Assembly (NCBI RefSeq): GCF_003205495.1
Contig: NZ_QJRX01000002.1
Location: 480,565 to 544,564 of the forward strand
Direction: 5' to 3'
DNA length: 64,000 bases
Source of the DNA: Aquipseudomonas alcaligenes
Lineage (GTDB): Bacteria; Pseudomonadota; Gammaproteobacteria; Pseudomonadales; Pseudomonadaceae
Positions within the stretch are counted from its first letter, which is position 1. Each line of letters starts with the position of its first letter. The notes beneath the pieces are model-generated. The model worked only from the letters and a program-made list of their open reading frames with translations, searched no databases and had not been told where the DNA came from. Below are positions 9,539 through 22,833 of this stretch, in pieces. The position numbers and the translations under genes are program-made.

Positions 9539-10891
9539 ATGAGTGCGCTGTACATGCTTTTCGGCACCCTGGTTGCGCTCGGGGTGCTGGTCACCTTCCA
9601 CGAGTTCGGCCACTTCTGGGTGGCGCGCCGCTGCGGGGTCAGGGTGCTGCGCTTCTCCGTCGGATTCGGCAGTCCGCTGCTGCGCTGGCATGATCGCCAG
9701 GGCACCGAGTTCGTGGTGGCCGCCATCCCGCTGGGCGGCTACGTGAAGATGCTCGACGAGCGCGAGGGCGAGGTGCCCGCCGAGCAGATCGATCAGGCCT
9801 TCAATCGCAAGACGGTCAAGCAGCGCATTGCCATAGTGGCTGCCGGTCCTATCGCCAATTTCCTCCTGGCCATCCTGTTCTTCTGGGCGATCGCCATGCT
9901 CGGTACCCAGCAGGTGCGTCCGGTGATCGGCGCGGTGGCGCCGGACAGCCTTGCCGCTACCGCTGGACTGCGTGCCGGCCAGGAAATAGTGGCGGTCGAT
10001 GGCGAGGCGACGCCCGGCTGGTCGGCCGTCAACCTGCAGCTGATTCGGCGTCTGGGGGAGTCCGGTACCGTCGAGCTGCAGGTGCGTGAGGTCGGCTCTT
10101 CCCTGATTGCCGATCGTCAACTGGTGCTGCGCGACTGGCTGCGTGGCGTCGACGAGCCGGAACCTCTCGAGTCTTTGGGTATCCGGCCGTGGCGGCCGGC
10201 GAGCGAGCCCGTGGTCAGCGAGCTCGATCCGCAGGGGCCGGCTCAGGCGGCGGGCGTGCGTCTGGGCGATCGGCTGCTGGCGCTCGATGAGCAGGCTCTG
10301 GACGAATGGCAGCAGGTCGTCGACTGGGTGCGTTCGCGCCCCGGCGAACGGGTAGTTCTGCGCCTGGAGCGTGCGGGTGAGCAGCTCGAGTTGCCTCTGG
10401 TGCTGGCAGCGCGTGGTGAAGGTGAGGCGCGTAGCGGTTATCTGGGGGTTGGCGTGAAGGGGGGCGAGTGGCCTGCGCACATGCTGCACGAGGTCAGTTT
10501 CGGGCCGCTCGATGCGGTTGCCGAAGGGCTTCGGCGCACCTGGAATATGACCCTGCTAACCCTTGATTCGCTGAAGAAAATGCTGTTCGGCGAGCTCTCG
10601 GTAAAAAACTTGAGTGGGCCGATAACCATTGCTAAAGTGGCGGGCGCTTCGGCTCAGTCCGGCGTGGCGGATTTCCTCAACTTCCTCGCCTACCTGAGCA
10701 TTAGCCTGGGGGTTCTCAATTTGCTGCCCATTCCCGTTCTGGATGGGGGGCATTTGCTGTTCTACCTGGTCGAGTGGGTGCGTGGTCGCCCATTGTCTGA
10801 GCGGGTACAGGGTTGGGGCATTCAGATAGGTATCAGTCTGGTGCTGGGGGTGATGTTGCTGGCCCTGGTAAACGATCTGAGTCGTCTGTAA
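9539..10891 (+). CDS. rseP: Site-2 metalloprotease RseP (MucP)
   Basis: Inner-membrane zinc protease that cleaves the anti-sigma factor (MucA/RseA type) in the envelope stress cascade. The 450-residue protein has the zinc motif HEFGH near residue 21 in the first membrane helix, two PDZ domains in the middle (around residues 115-310), and the second active-site motif LLPIPVLDGGH near residue 400 before the last membrane helices. GGAGGAAG lies about 7 nt before the ATG at 9539. Its position just upstream of bamA is conserved and fits a role in monitoring outer membrane assembly. Confidence 0.97.
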   Translation: MSALYMLFGTLVALGVLVTFHEFGHFWVARRCGVRVLRFSVGFGSPLLRWHDRQGTEFVVAAIPLGGYVKMLDEREGEVPAEQIDQAFNRKTVKQRIAIVAAGPIANFLLAILFFWAIAMLGTQQVRPVIGAVAPDSLAATAGLRAGQEIVAVDGEATPGWSAVNLQLIRRLGESGTVELQVREVGSSLIADRQLVLRDWLRGVDEPEPLESLGIRPWRPASEPVVSELDPQGPAQAAGVRLGDRLLALDEQALDEWQQVVDWVRSRPGERVVLRLERAGEQLELPLVLAARGEGEARSGYLGVGVKGGEWPAHMLHEVSFGPLDAVAEGLRRTWNMTLLTLDSLKKMLFGELSVKNLSGPITIAKVAGASAQSGVADFLNFLAYLSISLGVLNLLPIPVLDGGHLLFYLVEWVRGRPLSERVQGWGIQIGISLVLGVMLLALVNDLSRL

Positions 10892-10911
10892 CGAATAGCT
10901 GAATTCCGAAT

Positions 10912-10937
10912 CTGCCGCGTCTCGCGGCAGTTTCTTT
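10912..10937 (+). terminator. Intrinsic terminator between rseP and bamA
   Basis: A perfect 8-bp stem, CTGCCGCG (10912-10919) with CGCGGCAG (10923-10930), is closed by TCT and followed by TTTCTTT. It suggests that bamA is partly uncoupled from upstream transcription, but no convincing bamA promoter is visible in the 28 nt that follow. Confidence 0.8.
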
Positions 10938-10965
10938 ATTATCAGTTGGAATAAGAAAGGACTTC

Positions 10966-13329
10966 ATGAAACGTCTGCTGCTACCTGCGGTCTTCGCCGC
11001 ACTGATGATCGCCGAAGTTCACGCCGAGTCCTTCACCATCACCGATATTCGGGTCAACGGTCTGCAGCGGGTTTCCGCGGGAAGCCTGTTCGGCGCCCTG
11101 CCGCTGAACGTGGGCGATGCGGTCGATGACCGTCGCCTGGTGGATGCCACCCGTGCCCTGTTCAAGACCGGTTTCTTCCAGGACATCCAGCTCGGTCGCG
11201 AAGGTGACGTGCTGGTGATCAATGTGGTCGAGCGCCCCTCCATCTCCACCATCGAGATCGAAGGCAACAAGGCGATCACCACCGAAGATCTGATGAAGGG
11301 CTTGCAGCAGTCCGGTCTGGCCGAGGGCGAAATCTTCCAGCGCGCCACCCTCGAGGGCGTGCGCAACGAGCTGCTGCGCCAGTACGTGGCCCAGGGCCGC
11401 TACTCCGCCGAGATCGAAGCCGAAGTGATTCCGCAGCCGCGCAACCGCGTAGCCCTGAAGATCACCATCAATGAAGGCTCGGTCGCCGCCATCCAGCACA
11501 TCAACGTGGTCGGCAACAGCGTGTTCCCGGACGAGGACCTGACCGCCCTGTTCGAGCTGAAGACCACCAACTGGCTGTCCTTCTTCAAGAACGATGACAA
11601 GTACGCTCGCGAGAAGCTGTCCGGCGACCTGGAGCGTCTGCGCTCCTACTACCTGGACCGCGGCTACATCAACATGGATATCTCCTCCACCCAGGTATCC
11701 ATCACCCCGGACAAGAAGCACGTCTACATCACCGTGAACGTCGATGAAGGCGAGAAGTACAGCGTCAGCGAAGTGAAACTCTCCGGTGACCTCAAGGTGC
11801 CGCAGGAAGAAATCGAGAAGCTGCTGCTGGTCAAGCAGGGGCAGGTCTTCTCGCGCAAGGTGATGACCACCACCTCCGAGCTGATCACCCGCCGCCTGGG
11901 CAACGAGGGCTACACCTTCGCCAACGTCAACGGCGTGCCGCAGCCCAACGATGAAGATAAGACCGTCGCCATCACCTTCGTGGTCGATCCGGGCAAGCGC
12001 GCCTACGTCAATCGCATCAACTTCCGCGGCAACACCAAGACCGAGGACGAGGTGCTGCGCCGCGAGATGCGCCAGATGGAGGGCGGCTGGGCCTCCACCT
12101 ATCTGATCGACCAGTCCAAGACCCGCCTGGAGCGCCTCGGCTACTTCAAGGAAGTCAACGTCGAGACCCCGCAGGTGCCGGGCACCGACGACCAGGTCGA
12201 CGTCAACTACAGCGTCGAAGAGCAGCCGTCCGGCTCCATCACCGCCAGCGTCGGCTTCGCCCAGAACGCCGGTCTGATCCTCGGTGGCTCAATCAGCCAG
12301 AACAACTTCCTCGGTACCGGCAACAAGGTCAGCGTCGGTCTGACCCGCTCCGAGTACCAGACCCGCTACAACTTTGGCTTCGTCGACCCCTACTGGACCG
12401 TCGACGGCGTCAGCCTGGGCTACAACGCCTTCTATCGCACCACCGACTACGATGATCTCGATGTCGATGTTTCCAGCTACTCGGTCGACAGTTATGGCGC
12501 CGGTATGAGCATCGGTTACCCGATCAGCGAGACTTCGCGCCTGACCTATGGTCTGACCATCCAGCAGGACAGCATCGATACTGGTGTCTACACCGTCGAC
12601 GAGATCTTCGATTTCATCGAGCAGGAAGGCGACAGCTACCTGAACCTGAAAGCTTCGATCGGCTGGTCCGAGTCGACCCTCAATCGCGGCGTGCTGGCCA
12701 ATCGTGGCCATTCGCAGAGTCTGGTGCTGGAAACCACCGTGCCGGGCAGCGATCTGTCGTTCTTCAAGCTCGATTATCGTGGTCAGATCTTCCAGCCGAT
12801 CAACGACAAGTACACGCTGCGCTTCCACACTGAACTGGGCTTCGGCGACGCCTATGGCTCCACAGAGGAGCTGCCGTTCTACGAGCACTACTACGCCGGT
12901 GGTTTCAACTCGGTGCGCGGTTTCGAGGACAGCAGCCTTGGCCCGCGTAGTACGCCCAGTCGTGGTGTTGCCGTCACTGGGAACGAGGGCACTCAATTTG
13001 ACCCGGACCAGGATCCGCTCCCCTTCGGTGGCAATGTGCTGATCCAGGGCGGTGCGGAGCTGCTGTTCCCGCTGCCGTTCGTCAAGGACCAGCGCTCCCT
13101 GCGCACCGTGCTGTTCTGGGACGTGGGTAACGTGTACGACACCTCCTGCTCTTCTTCTTCGCCGAGCTGCAACAACATCGATTTCGGCGACCTGGCAAGT
13201 TCCGTGGGTGTCGGGGTGACCTGGGTCACCGCCATGGGGCCGCTGAGTTTCAGCCTGGCGGCGCCGATCAAAAAGCCGGAAGAGGCGGATACCCAGGTAT
13301 TCCAGTTCTCCCTGGGCCAAACTTTCTAA
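10966..13329 (+). CDS. bamA: Outer membrane assembly factor BamA (Omp85)
   Basis: Essential insertase for outer-membrane beta-barrel proteins. The 787-residue precursor has a signal peptide ending near AEVHA, then five POTRA repeats (about residues 25-420) and a C-terminal 16-strand barrel. The conserved VRGF motif of strand loop L6 is present (FNSVRGFEDSS, near residue 650), and the chain ends in Phe (QFSLGQTF), the outer-membrane targeting signal. AAGAAAGGA precedes the ATG. Confidence 0.98.
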   Translation: MKRLLLPAVFAALMIAEVHAESFTITDIRVNGLQRVSAGSLFGALPLNVGDAVDDRRLVDATRALFKTGFFQDIQLGREGDVLVINVVERPSISTIEIEGNKAITTEDLMKGLQQSGLAEGEIFQRATLEGVRNELLRQYVAQGRYSAEIEAEVIPQPRNRVALKITINEGSVAAIQHINVVGNSVFPDEDLTALFELKTTNWLSFFKNDDKYAREKLSGDLERLRSYYLDRGYINMDISSTQVSITPDKKHVYITVNVDEGEKYSVSEVKLSGDLKVPQEEIEKLLLVKQGQVFSRKVMTTTSELITRRLGNEGYTFANVNGVPQPNDEDKTVAITFVVDPGKRAYVNRINFRGNTKTEDEVLRREMRQMEGGWASTYLIDQSKTRLERLGYFKEVNVETPQVPGTDDQVDVNYSVEEQPSGSITASVGFAQNAGLILGGSISQNNFLGTGNKVSVGLTRSEYQTRYNFGFVDPYWTVDGVSLGYNAFYRTTDYDDLDVDVSSYSVDSYGAGMSIGYPISETSRLTYGLTIQQDSIDTGVYTVDEIFDFIEQEGDSYLNLKASIGWSESTLNRGVLANRGHSQSLVLETTVPGSDLSFFKLDYRGQIFQPINDKYTLRFHTELGFGDAYGSTEELPFYEHYYAGGFNSVRGFEDSSLGPRSTPSRGVAVTGNEGTQFDPDQDPLPFGGNVLIQGGAELLFPLPFVKDQRSLRTVLFWDVGNVYDTSCSSSSPSCNNIDFGDLASSVGVGVTWVTAMGPLSFSLAAPIKKPEEADTQVFQFSLGQTF

Positions 13330-13365
13330 TTTGCTAGACAACAGTGTTTGTTGCAGGAGTGCATC

Positions 13366-13869
13366 GTGCGTAAGTTGACTCAACTGGTTCTGGTCGCCGC
13401 AGCCCTGATGGCGACCCCGGCCTTCGCCGAGATGAAGATCGCGGTGATGAATTATCAGATGGCCCTGCTTGAGTCGGATGCCGCCAAGAAGTACGCCGTG
13501 GATGCCGAGAAGAAGTTCGGTCCGCAGCTGAGCAAGCTCAAGCAGCTGGAAAGTGATGCCAAGCGCATCCAGGATCGTCTGGTCAAGGATGGCGAGAAAA
13601 TGCAGCAGGCCGAGCGTGAGCGCCTGGAGCTGGAGTTCAAGCAGAAGGCCCGCGATTTTCAGTTTCAGTCCAAGGAGCTGAACGAAGCCAAGGCCATCTC
13701 CGACCGCGACATGCTCAAGCAGCTCAAGCCTAAGCTGGACAAGGCCGTTGAGGAGGTGATCAAGCAGGGCAACTATGACCTGGTGCTGGAGCGTGGTGCC
13801 GTGGTCGACGTCAAGCCGCAGTACGAGATCACCCGCCAGGTCATCGAGCGCATGAACTCGCAGCGCTGA
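13366..13869 (+). CDS. ompH: Periplasmic chaperone OmpH/Skp
   Basis: Trimeric periplasmic chaperone that holds unfolded outer-membrane proteins for BamA. The 167-residue precursor starts [14 protein letters not shown] with a signal peptide ending PAFA before [14 protein letters not shown], followed by a long charged coiled coil (about residues 50-125). The frame is open further upstream, but the GTG at 13366 has GCAGGAG at the right spacing and gives a standard signal peptide. It lies between bamA and lpxD as in most gammaproteobacteria. Confidence 0.95.
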   Translation: MRKLTQLVLVAAALMATPAFAEMKIAVMNYQMALLESDAAKKYAVDAEKKFGPQLSKLKQLESDAKRIQDRLVKDGEKMQQAERERLELEFKQKARDFQFQSKELNEAKAISDRDMLKQLKPKLDKAVEEVIKQGNYDLVLERGAVVDVKPQYEITRQVIERMNSQR

Positions 13870-13871
13870 TC

Positions 13872-14930
13872 ATGAGCGCAGTCGCCTTCACCCTCGGCGA
13901 ACTGGCCGAGCGTCTCGGCGCTACCCTGCGTGGCGCCGCGGACAAGCCGATCCGCGGCCTGGCGACCCTGCAGGATGCCGGACCCGAGCAGCTGAGCTTT
14001 CTGTCCAACGCCCAGTACCGCAAATACCTCGCCGATACCCGTGCCGGCGTGGTGCTGCTGACTGCCGCTGATGCCGAAGGCTATGCCGGCGATGTACTGC
14101 TGGTAGCCAACCCCTACCTGGCCTTCGCCCAGCTTTCCCACCTGTTCGACACCAAGCCCGTGGCCCCTGCCGGGGTGCACCCGACTGCCATCGTCGCCGC
14201 CGACGCCCAGGTCGATCCGACTGCCAGCATCGGTGCCTACGCGGTGATCGAGAGCGGCGCACGCATCGCCGCTGGAGTCACTATCGGTGCCCACTGCGTG
14301 GTCGGCGCGCGCAGCGAGATCGGCGAGGACGGCTGGCTGGCGCCGCACGTGACCCTCTATCACGATGTGAAAATCGGCAAGCGCGTGGTCATCCAGTCCG
14401 GTGCCGTACTCGGCGGCGAGGGCTTCGGCTTCGCCAACGAGAAGGGCGTGTGGCAGAAGATCGCGCAGATCGGCGGCGTGGTGCTGGGTGACGACGTGGA
14501 AGTCGGCGCCAACACCACCATCGACCGCGGTGCCCTGGCCGATACCGTTATCGGCAACGGTGTGAAGCTGGATAATCAGATCATGATCGCGCACAACGTG
14601 CAGATCGGTGATCACACCGCCATGGCCGGCTGCGTTGGCATCTCCGGCAGCACCAAGATCGGCAAGCACTGCATGATCGCTGGTGGCGTCGGCATGGTCG
14701 GGCACATCGAAGTGTGCGACAACGTGTTCGTCACCGGCATGACCATGGTCACCCGCTCGATCACCGAACCCGGCGCCTATTCTTCCGGTACCGCCATGCA
14801 GACCGCTGCCGACTGGAAGAAGAGTGCCGCGCGTATTCGTCAACTGGACGACATGGCGAAGCGCCTGCGCGAGCTGGAAAAGCGCCTCGCCGCCGTGACC
14901 CCGGACGGTCAGGCCTCATCTGATGCCTGA
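13872..14930 (+). CDS. lpxD: UDP-3-O-acylglucosamine N-acyltransferase LpxD
   Basis: Adds the second acyl chain in lipid A synthesis, using acyl-ACP. The 352-residue protein has the N-terminal uridine-binding domain (about 1-100), then a left-handed beta helix of hexapeptide repeats, with the catalytic His in [10 protein letters not shown] near residue 239, and a C-terminal helical extension. It starts 2 nt after ompH. GTGCC/GGCAC followed by T6 at 14933-14956 could be a weak attenuator before fabZ. Confidence 0.97.
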   Translation: MSAVAFTLGELAERLGATLRGAADKPIRGLATLQDAGPEQLSFLSNAQYRKYLADTRAGVVLLTAADAEGYAGDVLLVANPYLAFAQLSHLFDTKPVAPAGVHPTAIVAADAQVDPTASIGAYAVIESGARIAAGVTIGAHCVVGARSEIGEDGWLAPHVTLYHDVKIGKRVVIQSGAVLGGEGFGFANEKGVWQKIAQIGGVVLGDDVEVGANTTIDRGALADTVIGNGVKLDNQIMIAHNVQIGDHTAMAGCVGISGSTKIGKHCMIAGGVGMVGHIEVCDNVFVTGMTMVTRSITEPGAYSSGTAMQTAADWKKSAARIRQLDDMAKRLRELEKRLAAVTPDGQASSDA

Positions 14931-14974
14931 CCGTGCCCGCGGCACCCCCATTTTTTAGAACAGGCTCTCCGCAC

Positions 14975-15415
14975 ATGATGGACATCAACGAGATTCGCGA
15001 ATATCTACCGCACCGCTATCCTTTCCTGCTGGTGGATCGCGTAGCCGAGCTGGACGTGGAAGCCAAGACCATTCGTGCCTACAAGAATGTCAGCATCAAC
15101 GAGCCCTTCTTCAATGGCCACTTCCCCGATCATCCGATCATGCCGGGCGTGCTGATCATCGAGGCCATGGCTCAGGCCGCCGGCATCCTCGGTTTCAAGA
15201 TGCTCGATGTGAAGCCGGCTGACGGCACCCTGTATTACTTCGTCGGCTCCGACAAGCTGCGCTTCCGCCAGCCAGTGCTCCCTGGCGACCAACTGGTACT
15301 GCAAGCCAAGTTCCTCAGCGTCAAGCGCAGTATCTGGAAGTTCGAGTGCCAGGCCAGTGTCGATGGCAAGGAAGTCTGCTCGGCGGAAATCATCTGTGCG
15401 GAACGCAAGCTATGA
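14975..15415 (+). CDS. fabZ: 3-hydroxyacyl-ACP dehydratase FabZ
   Basis: Dehydrates 3-hydroxyacyl-ACP in type II fatty acid synthesis and competes with lipid A synthesis for 3-hydroxyacyl-ACP, hence the conserved clustering with lpx genes. The 146-residue product starts [19 protein letters not shown] and shows the active-site His in [11 protein letters not shown] and the Glu in [10 protein letters not shown] (about residues 50-70). The frame extends upstream to a GTG at 14933, but the double ATG at 14975/14978 is the family start. The stop overlaps lpxA by 4 nt. Confidence 0.97.
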   Translation: MMDINEIREYLPHRYPFLLVDRVAELDVEAKTIRAYKNVSINEPFFNGHFPDHPIMPGVLIIEAMAQAAGILGFKMLDVKPADGTLYYFVGSDKLRFRQPVLPGDQLVLQAKFLSVKRSIWKFECQASVDGKEVCSAEIICAERKL

Positions 15416-16188
15416 GTTTGATTGACCCTCGCGCCATCATCGACCCTTCGGCCAAGTTGGCCGCGGATGTCCAGGTCGGCCCCTGGTCGATCATCGGACC
15501 CGATGTGGAAATCGGCGAGGGTACCGTGATTGGCCCGCACGTGGTGCTCAAGGGCCCGACCGTGATCGGCCGGCACAACAAGATCTACCAGTTCTCCTCG
15601 GTGGGCGAGGACACGCCCGACCTCAAGTACAAGGGTGAGCCGACCCGGCTGGTCATTGGCGATCACAACGTGATCCGCGAAGGTGTCACCATCCACCGTG
15701 GCACCGTGCAGGACCGCTCCGAGACCACCATCGGCGACCACAACCTGCTGATGGCCTATGTGCACGTCGGTCACGACAGCGTGATCGGCAACCACTGCAT
15801 CCTGGTCAACAACACTGCGCTGGCTGGCCATGTGCACATGGACGACTGGGCGATCCTTTCCGGCTTCACCCTGGTCCACCAGTTCTGCCGCATCGGCGCC
15901 CACAGCTTCTCCGGCATGGGCACGGCCATCGGCAAGGACGTGCCAGCCTACGTCACCGTGTTCGGCAACCCGGCCGAGGCGCGCAGCATGAACTTCGAGG
16001 GCATGCGCCGTCGCGGCTTCAGTGCCGAGGCCATCGCCGCCCTGCGCCGAGCCTACAAGGTGGTCTACCGCCAGGGCCTGACCGTCGAGCAGGCGCTGGC
16101 CGAGCTGGCCGAGTCCGCTTCCCAGTTCCCGGAAGTGGCGGTGTTCCGCGACTCCGTCCAGGCCTCGACGCGCGGCATTACCCGCTGA
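15412..16188 (+). CDS. lpxA: UDP-N-acetylglucosamine O-acyltransferase LpxA
   Basis: First enzyme of lipid A synthesis, moving a 3-hydroxyacyl chain from ACP to UDP-GlcNAc. The product is 258 residues, the standard length, made of left-handed beta-helix hexapeptide repeats, with the catalytic His region [16 protein letters not shown] near residues 118-133 and a C-terminal helical part. The start ATG at 15412 overlaps the fabZ stop (ATGA). Confidence 0.97.
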   Translation: MSLIDPRAIIDPSAKLAADVQVGPWSIIGPDVEIGEGTVIGPHVVLKGPTVIGRHNKIYQFSSVGEDTPDLKYKGEPTRLVIGDHNVIREGVTIHRGTVQDRSETTIGDHNLLMAYVHVGHDSVIGNHCILVNNTALAGHVHMDDWAILSGFTLVHQFCRIGAHSFSGMGTAIGKDVPAYVTVFGNPAEARSMNFEGMRRRGFSAEAIAALRRAYKVVYRQGLTVEQALAELAESASQFPEVAVFRDSVQASTRGITR

Positions 16189-16189
16189 T

Positions 16190-17323
16190 ATGAGTCGCCC
16201 CCTTCGTGTTGCGCTGGTGGCCGGCGAGGCCTCCGGCGATATCCTCGGCGCCGGCCTGATGCAGGCGCTCAAGCAGCAACATCCCCAGGTAGAGTTCATC
16301 GGCGTCGGCGGTCCGCGCATGGAGGCCGAGGGGCTTGTCTCCGCCTTCCCCATGGAACGCCTGGCGGTGATGGGCCTGGTCGAGGTGCTGGGGCGTCTGC
16401 GCGAGCTTCTGGCGCGGCGCAAGCGCCTGATCCGGGAGCTGATCGCGGCCCAGCCGGACCTGTTCATCGGCATCGATGCACCGGATTTCAACCTGGGGCT
16501 GGAGCTCAAGCTGCGCCAGGCTGGAATCAAGACCGTGCACTACGTCAGTCCTTCGGTATGGGCCTGGCGGCAGAAGCGCGTGCTTAAGATCCGCGACGCC
16601 TGCGACCTGATGCTGACGCTGTTCCCCTTCGAGGCGCGTTTCTACCTGGAGCACCAGGTGCCGGTGCGCTTCGTCGGCCATCCACTGGCCAACACCATAC
16701 CGCTGCAGGCGGACCGCGCCGGCGCCCGCGAGGCGCTCGGCCTGGCGCCGGATGAGCCGGTGGTGGCCCTGCTGCCGGGCAGTCGGGGCGGCGAAGTGGC
16801 ACGCCTGGGCGCGCTGTTCCTCGATGCCGCCGAGCGCTTGCGCACGCTGCGCCCCGGTATCCGCTTCGTGCTGCCCTGTGCCAATGCCGAGCGCCGTGCG
16901 CAGCTGGAGACCATGCTGGCCGGGCGCAACCTGCCGCTGCTGTTGCTCGATGGCCGCTCCCATGAAGCGCTGGCCGCCTGCGACGCGGTACTGATCGCCT
17001 CCGGTACCGCCACCCTGGAAGCCCTGCTGCACAAGCGGCCGATGGTGGTGGCCTATAAGGTGGCGCCGCTGACCTACCGCATCCTCAAGCGCCTGGTGAA
17101 GAGCCCCTACATCTCGCTGCCCAACCTGCTGGCCGAGCGTTTGCTGGTGCCCGAGCTGATCCAGGATGCCGCGACACCGGACGCCCTAGCCCAGACGCTG
17201 GCGCCGCTGCTGGACGATGGCGCGGTGCAGACCGAAGGCTTCGACGTTATCCACCGAGCGTTGCGCCAGGATGCCTCGCAGCAGGCCGCCGACGCCGTGC
17301 TCAAGCTGGTCGGGCAGGCCTGA
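16190..17323 (+). CDS. lpxB: Lipid-A-disaccharide synthase LpxB
   Basis: Glycosyltransferase (GT19) joining UDP-2,3-diacylglucosamine and lipid X into the lipid A disaccharide at the inner membrane. The 377-residue protein has the N-terminal [19 protein letters not shown], the [12 protein letters not shown] segment near residue 120, [10 protein letters not shown] near 195, and the conserved [10 protein letters not shown] near 270. It starts 1 nt after lpxA and overlaps rnhB by one base (TGATG). Confidence 0.97.
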   Translation: MSRPLRVALVAGEASGDILGAGLMQALKQQHPQVEFIGVGGPRMEAEGLVSAFPMERLAVMGLVEVLGRLRELLARRKRLIRELIAAQPDLFIGIDAPDFNLGLELKLRQAGIKTVHYVSPSVWAWRQKRVLKIRDACDLMLTLFPFEARFYLEHQVPVRFVGHPLANTIPLQADRAGAREALGLAPDEPVVALLPGSRGGEVARLGALFLDAAERLRTLRPGIRFVLPCANAERRAQLETMLAGRNLPLLLLDGRSHEALAACDAVLIASGTATLEALLHKRPMVVAYKVAPLTYRILKRLVKSPYISLPNLLAERLLVPELIQDAATPDALAQTLAPLLDDGAVQTEGFDVIHRALRQDASQQAADAVLKLVGQA

Positions 17324-17925
17324 TGCAGCTGGGTCTGGATTTCACGCTGGTCGAGGAGCTGGTCGCCGGCGTCGACGAAGTCGGTCGCGGCCCGCTCTGT
17401 GGCCCGGTGGTCACTGCCGCGGTGATTCTCGATCCGGCCCGTCCCATCGTCGGTCTCAACGATTCGAAGAAGCTGACCGAGGCGCGCCGCGAGAAGCTGT
17501 TCGACGAGATCCGCGAAAAGGCCCTGGCCTGGTGCATCGCCCGCGCCGAGGTGGAGGAGATCGACCAGCTGAATATCCTGCATGCCACCATGCTGGCCAT
17601 GCAGCGCGCCGTCGAAGGCCTGAGCATCACGCCGAAACTGGCGCTGATCGACGGCAACCGCTGCCCGAAGCTGGCGGTGCCCAGCGCCCCGGTGGTCGGT
17701 GGCGACGCCCAGGTGCCGGCCATCGCCGCCGCTTCGATCCTGGCCAAGGTCAGTCGCGATCGCGAGATGGCCGAGATGGAGAAGCTCTACCCCGGCTATG
17801 GCATCGGCGGGCACAAGGGCTATCCCACGCCGGTGCATCTGGAGGCGCTCAAGCGCCTGGGCGCCACACCCATCCATCGGCGTTCGTTTGCGCCGGTACG
17901 CAATGTGCTCGAAGGGATCGAATAA
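17323..17925 (+). CDS. rnhB: Ribonuclease HII
   Basis: Removes ribonucleotides embedded in DNA and cleaves RNA-DNA hybrids. The 200-residue product contains the catalytic [13 protein letters not shown] near residue 17, [13 protein letters not shown], and [12 protein letters not shown] near residue 135, which together supply the acidic metal-binding residues. One-base overlap with lpxB indicates coupled translation, as in related species. Confidence 0.97.
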   Translation: MQLGLDFTLVEELVAGVDEVGRGPLCGPVVTAAVILDPARPIVGLNDSKKLTEARREKLFDEIREKALAWCIARAEVEEIDQLNILHATMLAMQRAVEGLSITPKLALIDGNRCPKLAVPSAPVVGGDAQVPAIAAASILAKVSRDREMAEMEKLYPGYGIGGHKGYPTPVHLEALKRLGATPIHRRSFAPVRNVLEGIE

Positions 17926-17963
17926 GCGCCACACGGCGGGTTCGCAAGCTGATGTTTAAGTCG

Positions 17964-17985
17964 AGGCCCGGTACAATCCGGGCCT
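17964..17985 (+). terminator. Hairpin between rnhB and dnaE
   Basis: AGGCCCGG (17964-17971) pairs with CCGGGCCT (17978-17985) around the loop TACAAT. Only a poor T-run (TATCGTTT) follows, so termination would be partial. Confidence 0.45.
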
Positions 17986-18015
17986 TATCGTTTCTGTGTC
18001 ACCAACGGGATTGCC

Positions 18016-21546
<3,531 letters not shown>

Positions 21547-21558
21547 GTGGCAGGCCCA

Positions 21559-21719
21559 GTGCCCTGAATCGGAATTGCGTTCAAGAGTTGGCGAGTGGAT
21601 TTTGTTGCCAGGCAAGGCGCCGCGACGAGTCATAGCAGAGCTATGGCGAGGAGTGGCAACGCTGTCTGGCGGCAAAAGACGCCGCCAGGATTGAACAGCC
21701 AACTTCCGATTCAGGGCAC
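21559..21719 (+). repeat. 161-bp palindromic non-coding element with terminal inverted repeats
   Basis: The element is bounded by perfect 16-bp inverted repeats, GTGCCCTGAATCGGAA (21559-21574) and TTCCGATTCAGGGCAC (21704-21719). Further inside are GTTCAA/TTGAAC (21579-21584/21691-21696), the imperfect pair TTTTGTTGCCAG/CTGGCGGCAAAA (21600-21611/21666-21677, 10 of 12), and CATAGC/GCTATG closing on AGA (21631-21645). A competing local hairpin is CTGGCGGC/GCCGCCAG (21666-21688). It occupies most of the 277-nt dnaE-accA gap and encodes no credible protein. It resembles a small MITE or REP-type intergenic repeat; family unknown. Confidence 0.8.
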
Positions 21720-21823
21720 CAGCCCGCCGCGTCGGCCTCGACCATGGGCGCGCTATCCCTTAAGGTAGGCGCCACATGGAACACCGCCCGGCCCACGGGG
21801 CCGCCGATGCTAGACGGATGCCT

Positions 21824-22774
21824 ATGAACCCGAACTTCCTCGACTTCGAACAGCCGATCGCCGACCTGCAAGCCAAGATCGAAGAGCTGCGCCTGGTAGG
21901 CAACGACAATGCGCTGAACATCAGCGACGAGATTTCCCGGCTGCAGGACAAGAGCAGCGCGCTGACCGAGACCATCTTCGGCAACCTCAGCAGCTGGCAG
22001 ATCTCGCAGCTGTCGCGCCACCCGCGCCGTCCCTACACCCTCGACTACATCGAGCACATCTTCACCGAGTTCGACGAGCTGCATGGCGACCGCCATTTCT
22101 CCGACGACGCCGCCATCGTCGGCGGTACCGCCCGCCTGGACGGCCAGCCGGTGATGGTCATCGGCCACCAGAAGGGCCGCGAGGTGCGCGAGAAGGTGCG
22201 CCGCAACTTCGGTATGCCGCGCCCCGAGGGCTACCGCAAGGCCTGCCGTCTGATGGAAATGGCCGAGCGCTTCAAGCTGCCGATCCTCACCTTCATCGAC
22301 ACCCCCGGTGCCTATCCGGGTATCGACGCCGAGGAGCGCAACCAGAGCGAGGCCATCGCCTGGAACCTGCGCGTGATGGCGCGCCTGAAGACCCCGATCA
22401 TCGCCACCGTGATCGGCGAGGGTGGCTCCGGCGGTGCGCTGGCCATCGGCGTGTGCGATCAGCTGAACATGCTGCAGTACTCCACCTACTCGGTGATCTC
22501 GCCGGAAGGCTGCGCCTCGATCCTGTGGAAGACCGCCGAGAAGGCGCCGGACGCGGCCGAGGCCATGGGCATCACCGCCGAGCGTCTGAAGGGCCTGGGC
22601 ATCGTCGACAAGGTGATCGCCGAACCGCTGGGCGGCGCCCATCGTGATCCGGCGGCCGCCGCCGAGTCGATCCGCCAGGAGCTGGTCGCCCAGCTCAAGA
22701 GCCTTCGCAAGCTGGACGATGCCAAGCTGCTGGAGCGCCGCTACGAGCGCCTGATGAGCTACGGCATCGCCTGA
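21824..22774 (+). CDS. accA: Acetyl-CoA carboxylase carboxyltransferase subunit alpha
   Basis: With AccD it transfers carboxyl from biotin to acetyl-CoA, giving malonyl-CoA for fatty acid synthesis. The 316-residue product starts [23 protein letters not shown], identical to the Pseudomonas family start, and has the carboxyltransferase core [21 protein letters not shown] and [16 protein letters not shown] near residues 160-210. The frame is open upstream to 21776, but that part runs into the intergenic region and is not conserved. Confidence 0.98.
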   Translation: MNPNFLDFEQPIADLQAKIEELRLVGNDNALNISDEISRLQDKSSALTETIFGNLSSWQISQLSRHPRRPYTLDYIEHIFTEFDELHGDRHFSDDAAIVGGTARLDGQPVMVIGHQKGREVREKVRRNFGMPRPEGYRKACRLMEMAERFKLPILTFIDTPGAYPGIDAEERNQSEAIAWNLRVMARLKTPIIATVIGEGGSGGALAIGVCDQLNMLQYSTYSVISPEGCASILWKTAEKAPDAAEAMGITAERLKGLGIVDKVIAEPLGGAHRDPAAAAESIRQELVAQLKSLRKLDDAKLLERRYERLMSYGIA

Positions 22775-22794
22775 CGCGTGGCGTGCATCATCTG

Positions 22795-22822
22795 CAACGG
22801 GCCTTCGGGCCCGTTGTTGTTT
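22795..22822 (+). terminator. Intrinsic terminator after accA
   Basis: CAACGGGCC (22795-22803) and GGCCCGTTG (22808-22816) close on a TTCG tetraloop, followed by TTGTTT. It lies 11 nt before the tilS start, so tilS either has its own promoter or relies on read-through. Confidence 0.8.
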
Positions 22823-22833
22823 AAGCTGGCGGC

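Noticed and set aside
8327..10489. 720-codon minus-strand frame opposite dxr and rseP
   Set aside because: Antisense of two conserved genes, Arg/His/Gln-rich with no recognisable motif.
17972..17977. TACAAT as a dnaE -10 box
   Set aside because: It is the loop of the AGGCCCGG/CCGGGCCT hairpin and no -35 hexamer lies at a proper distance.
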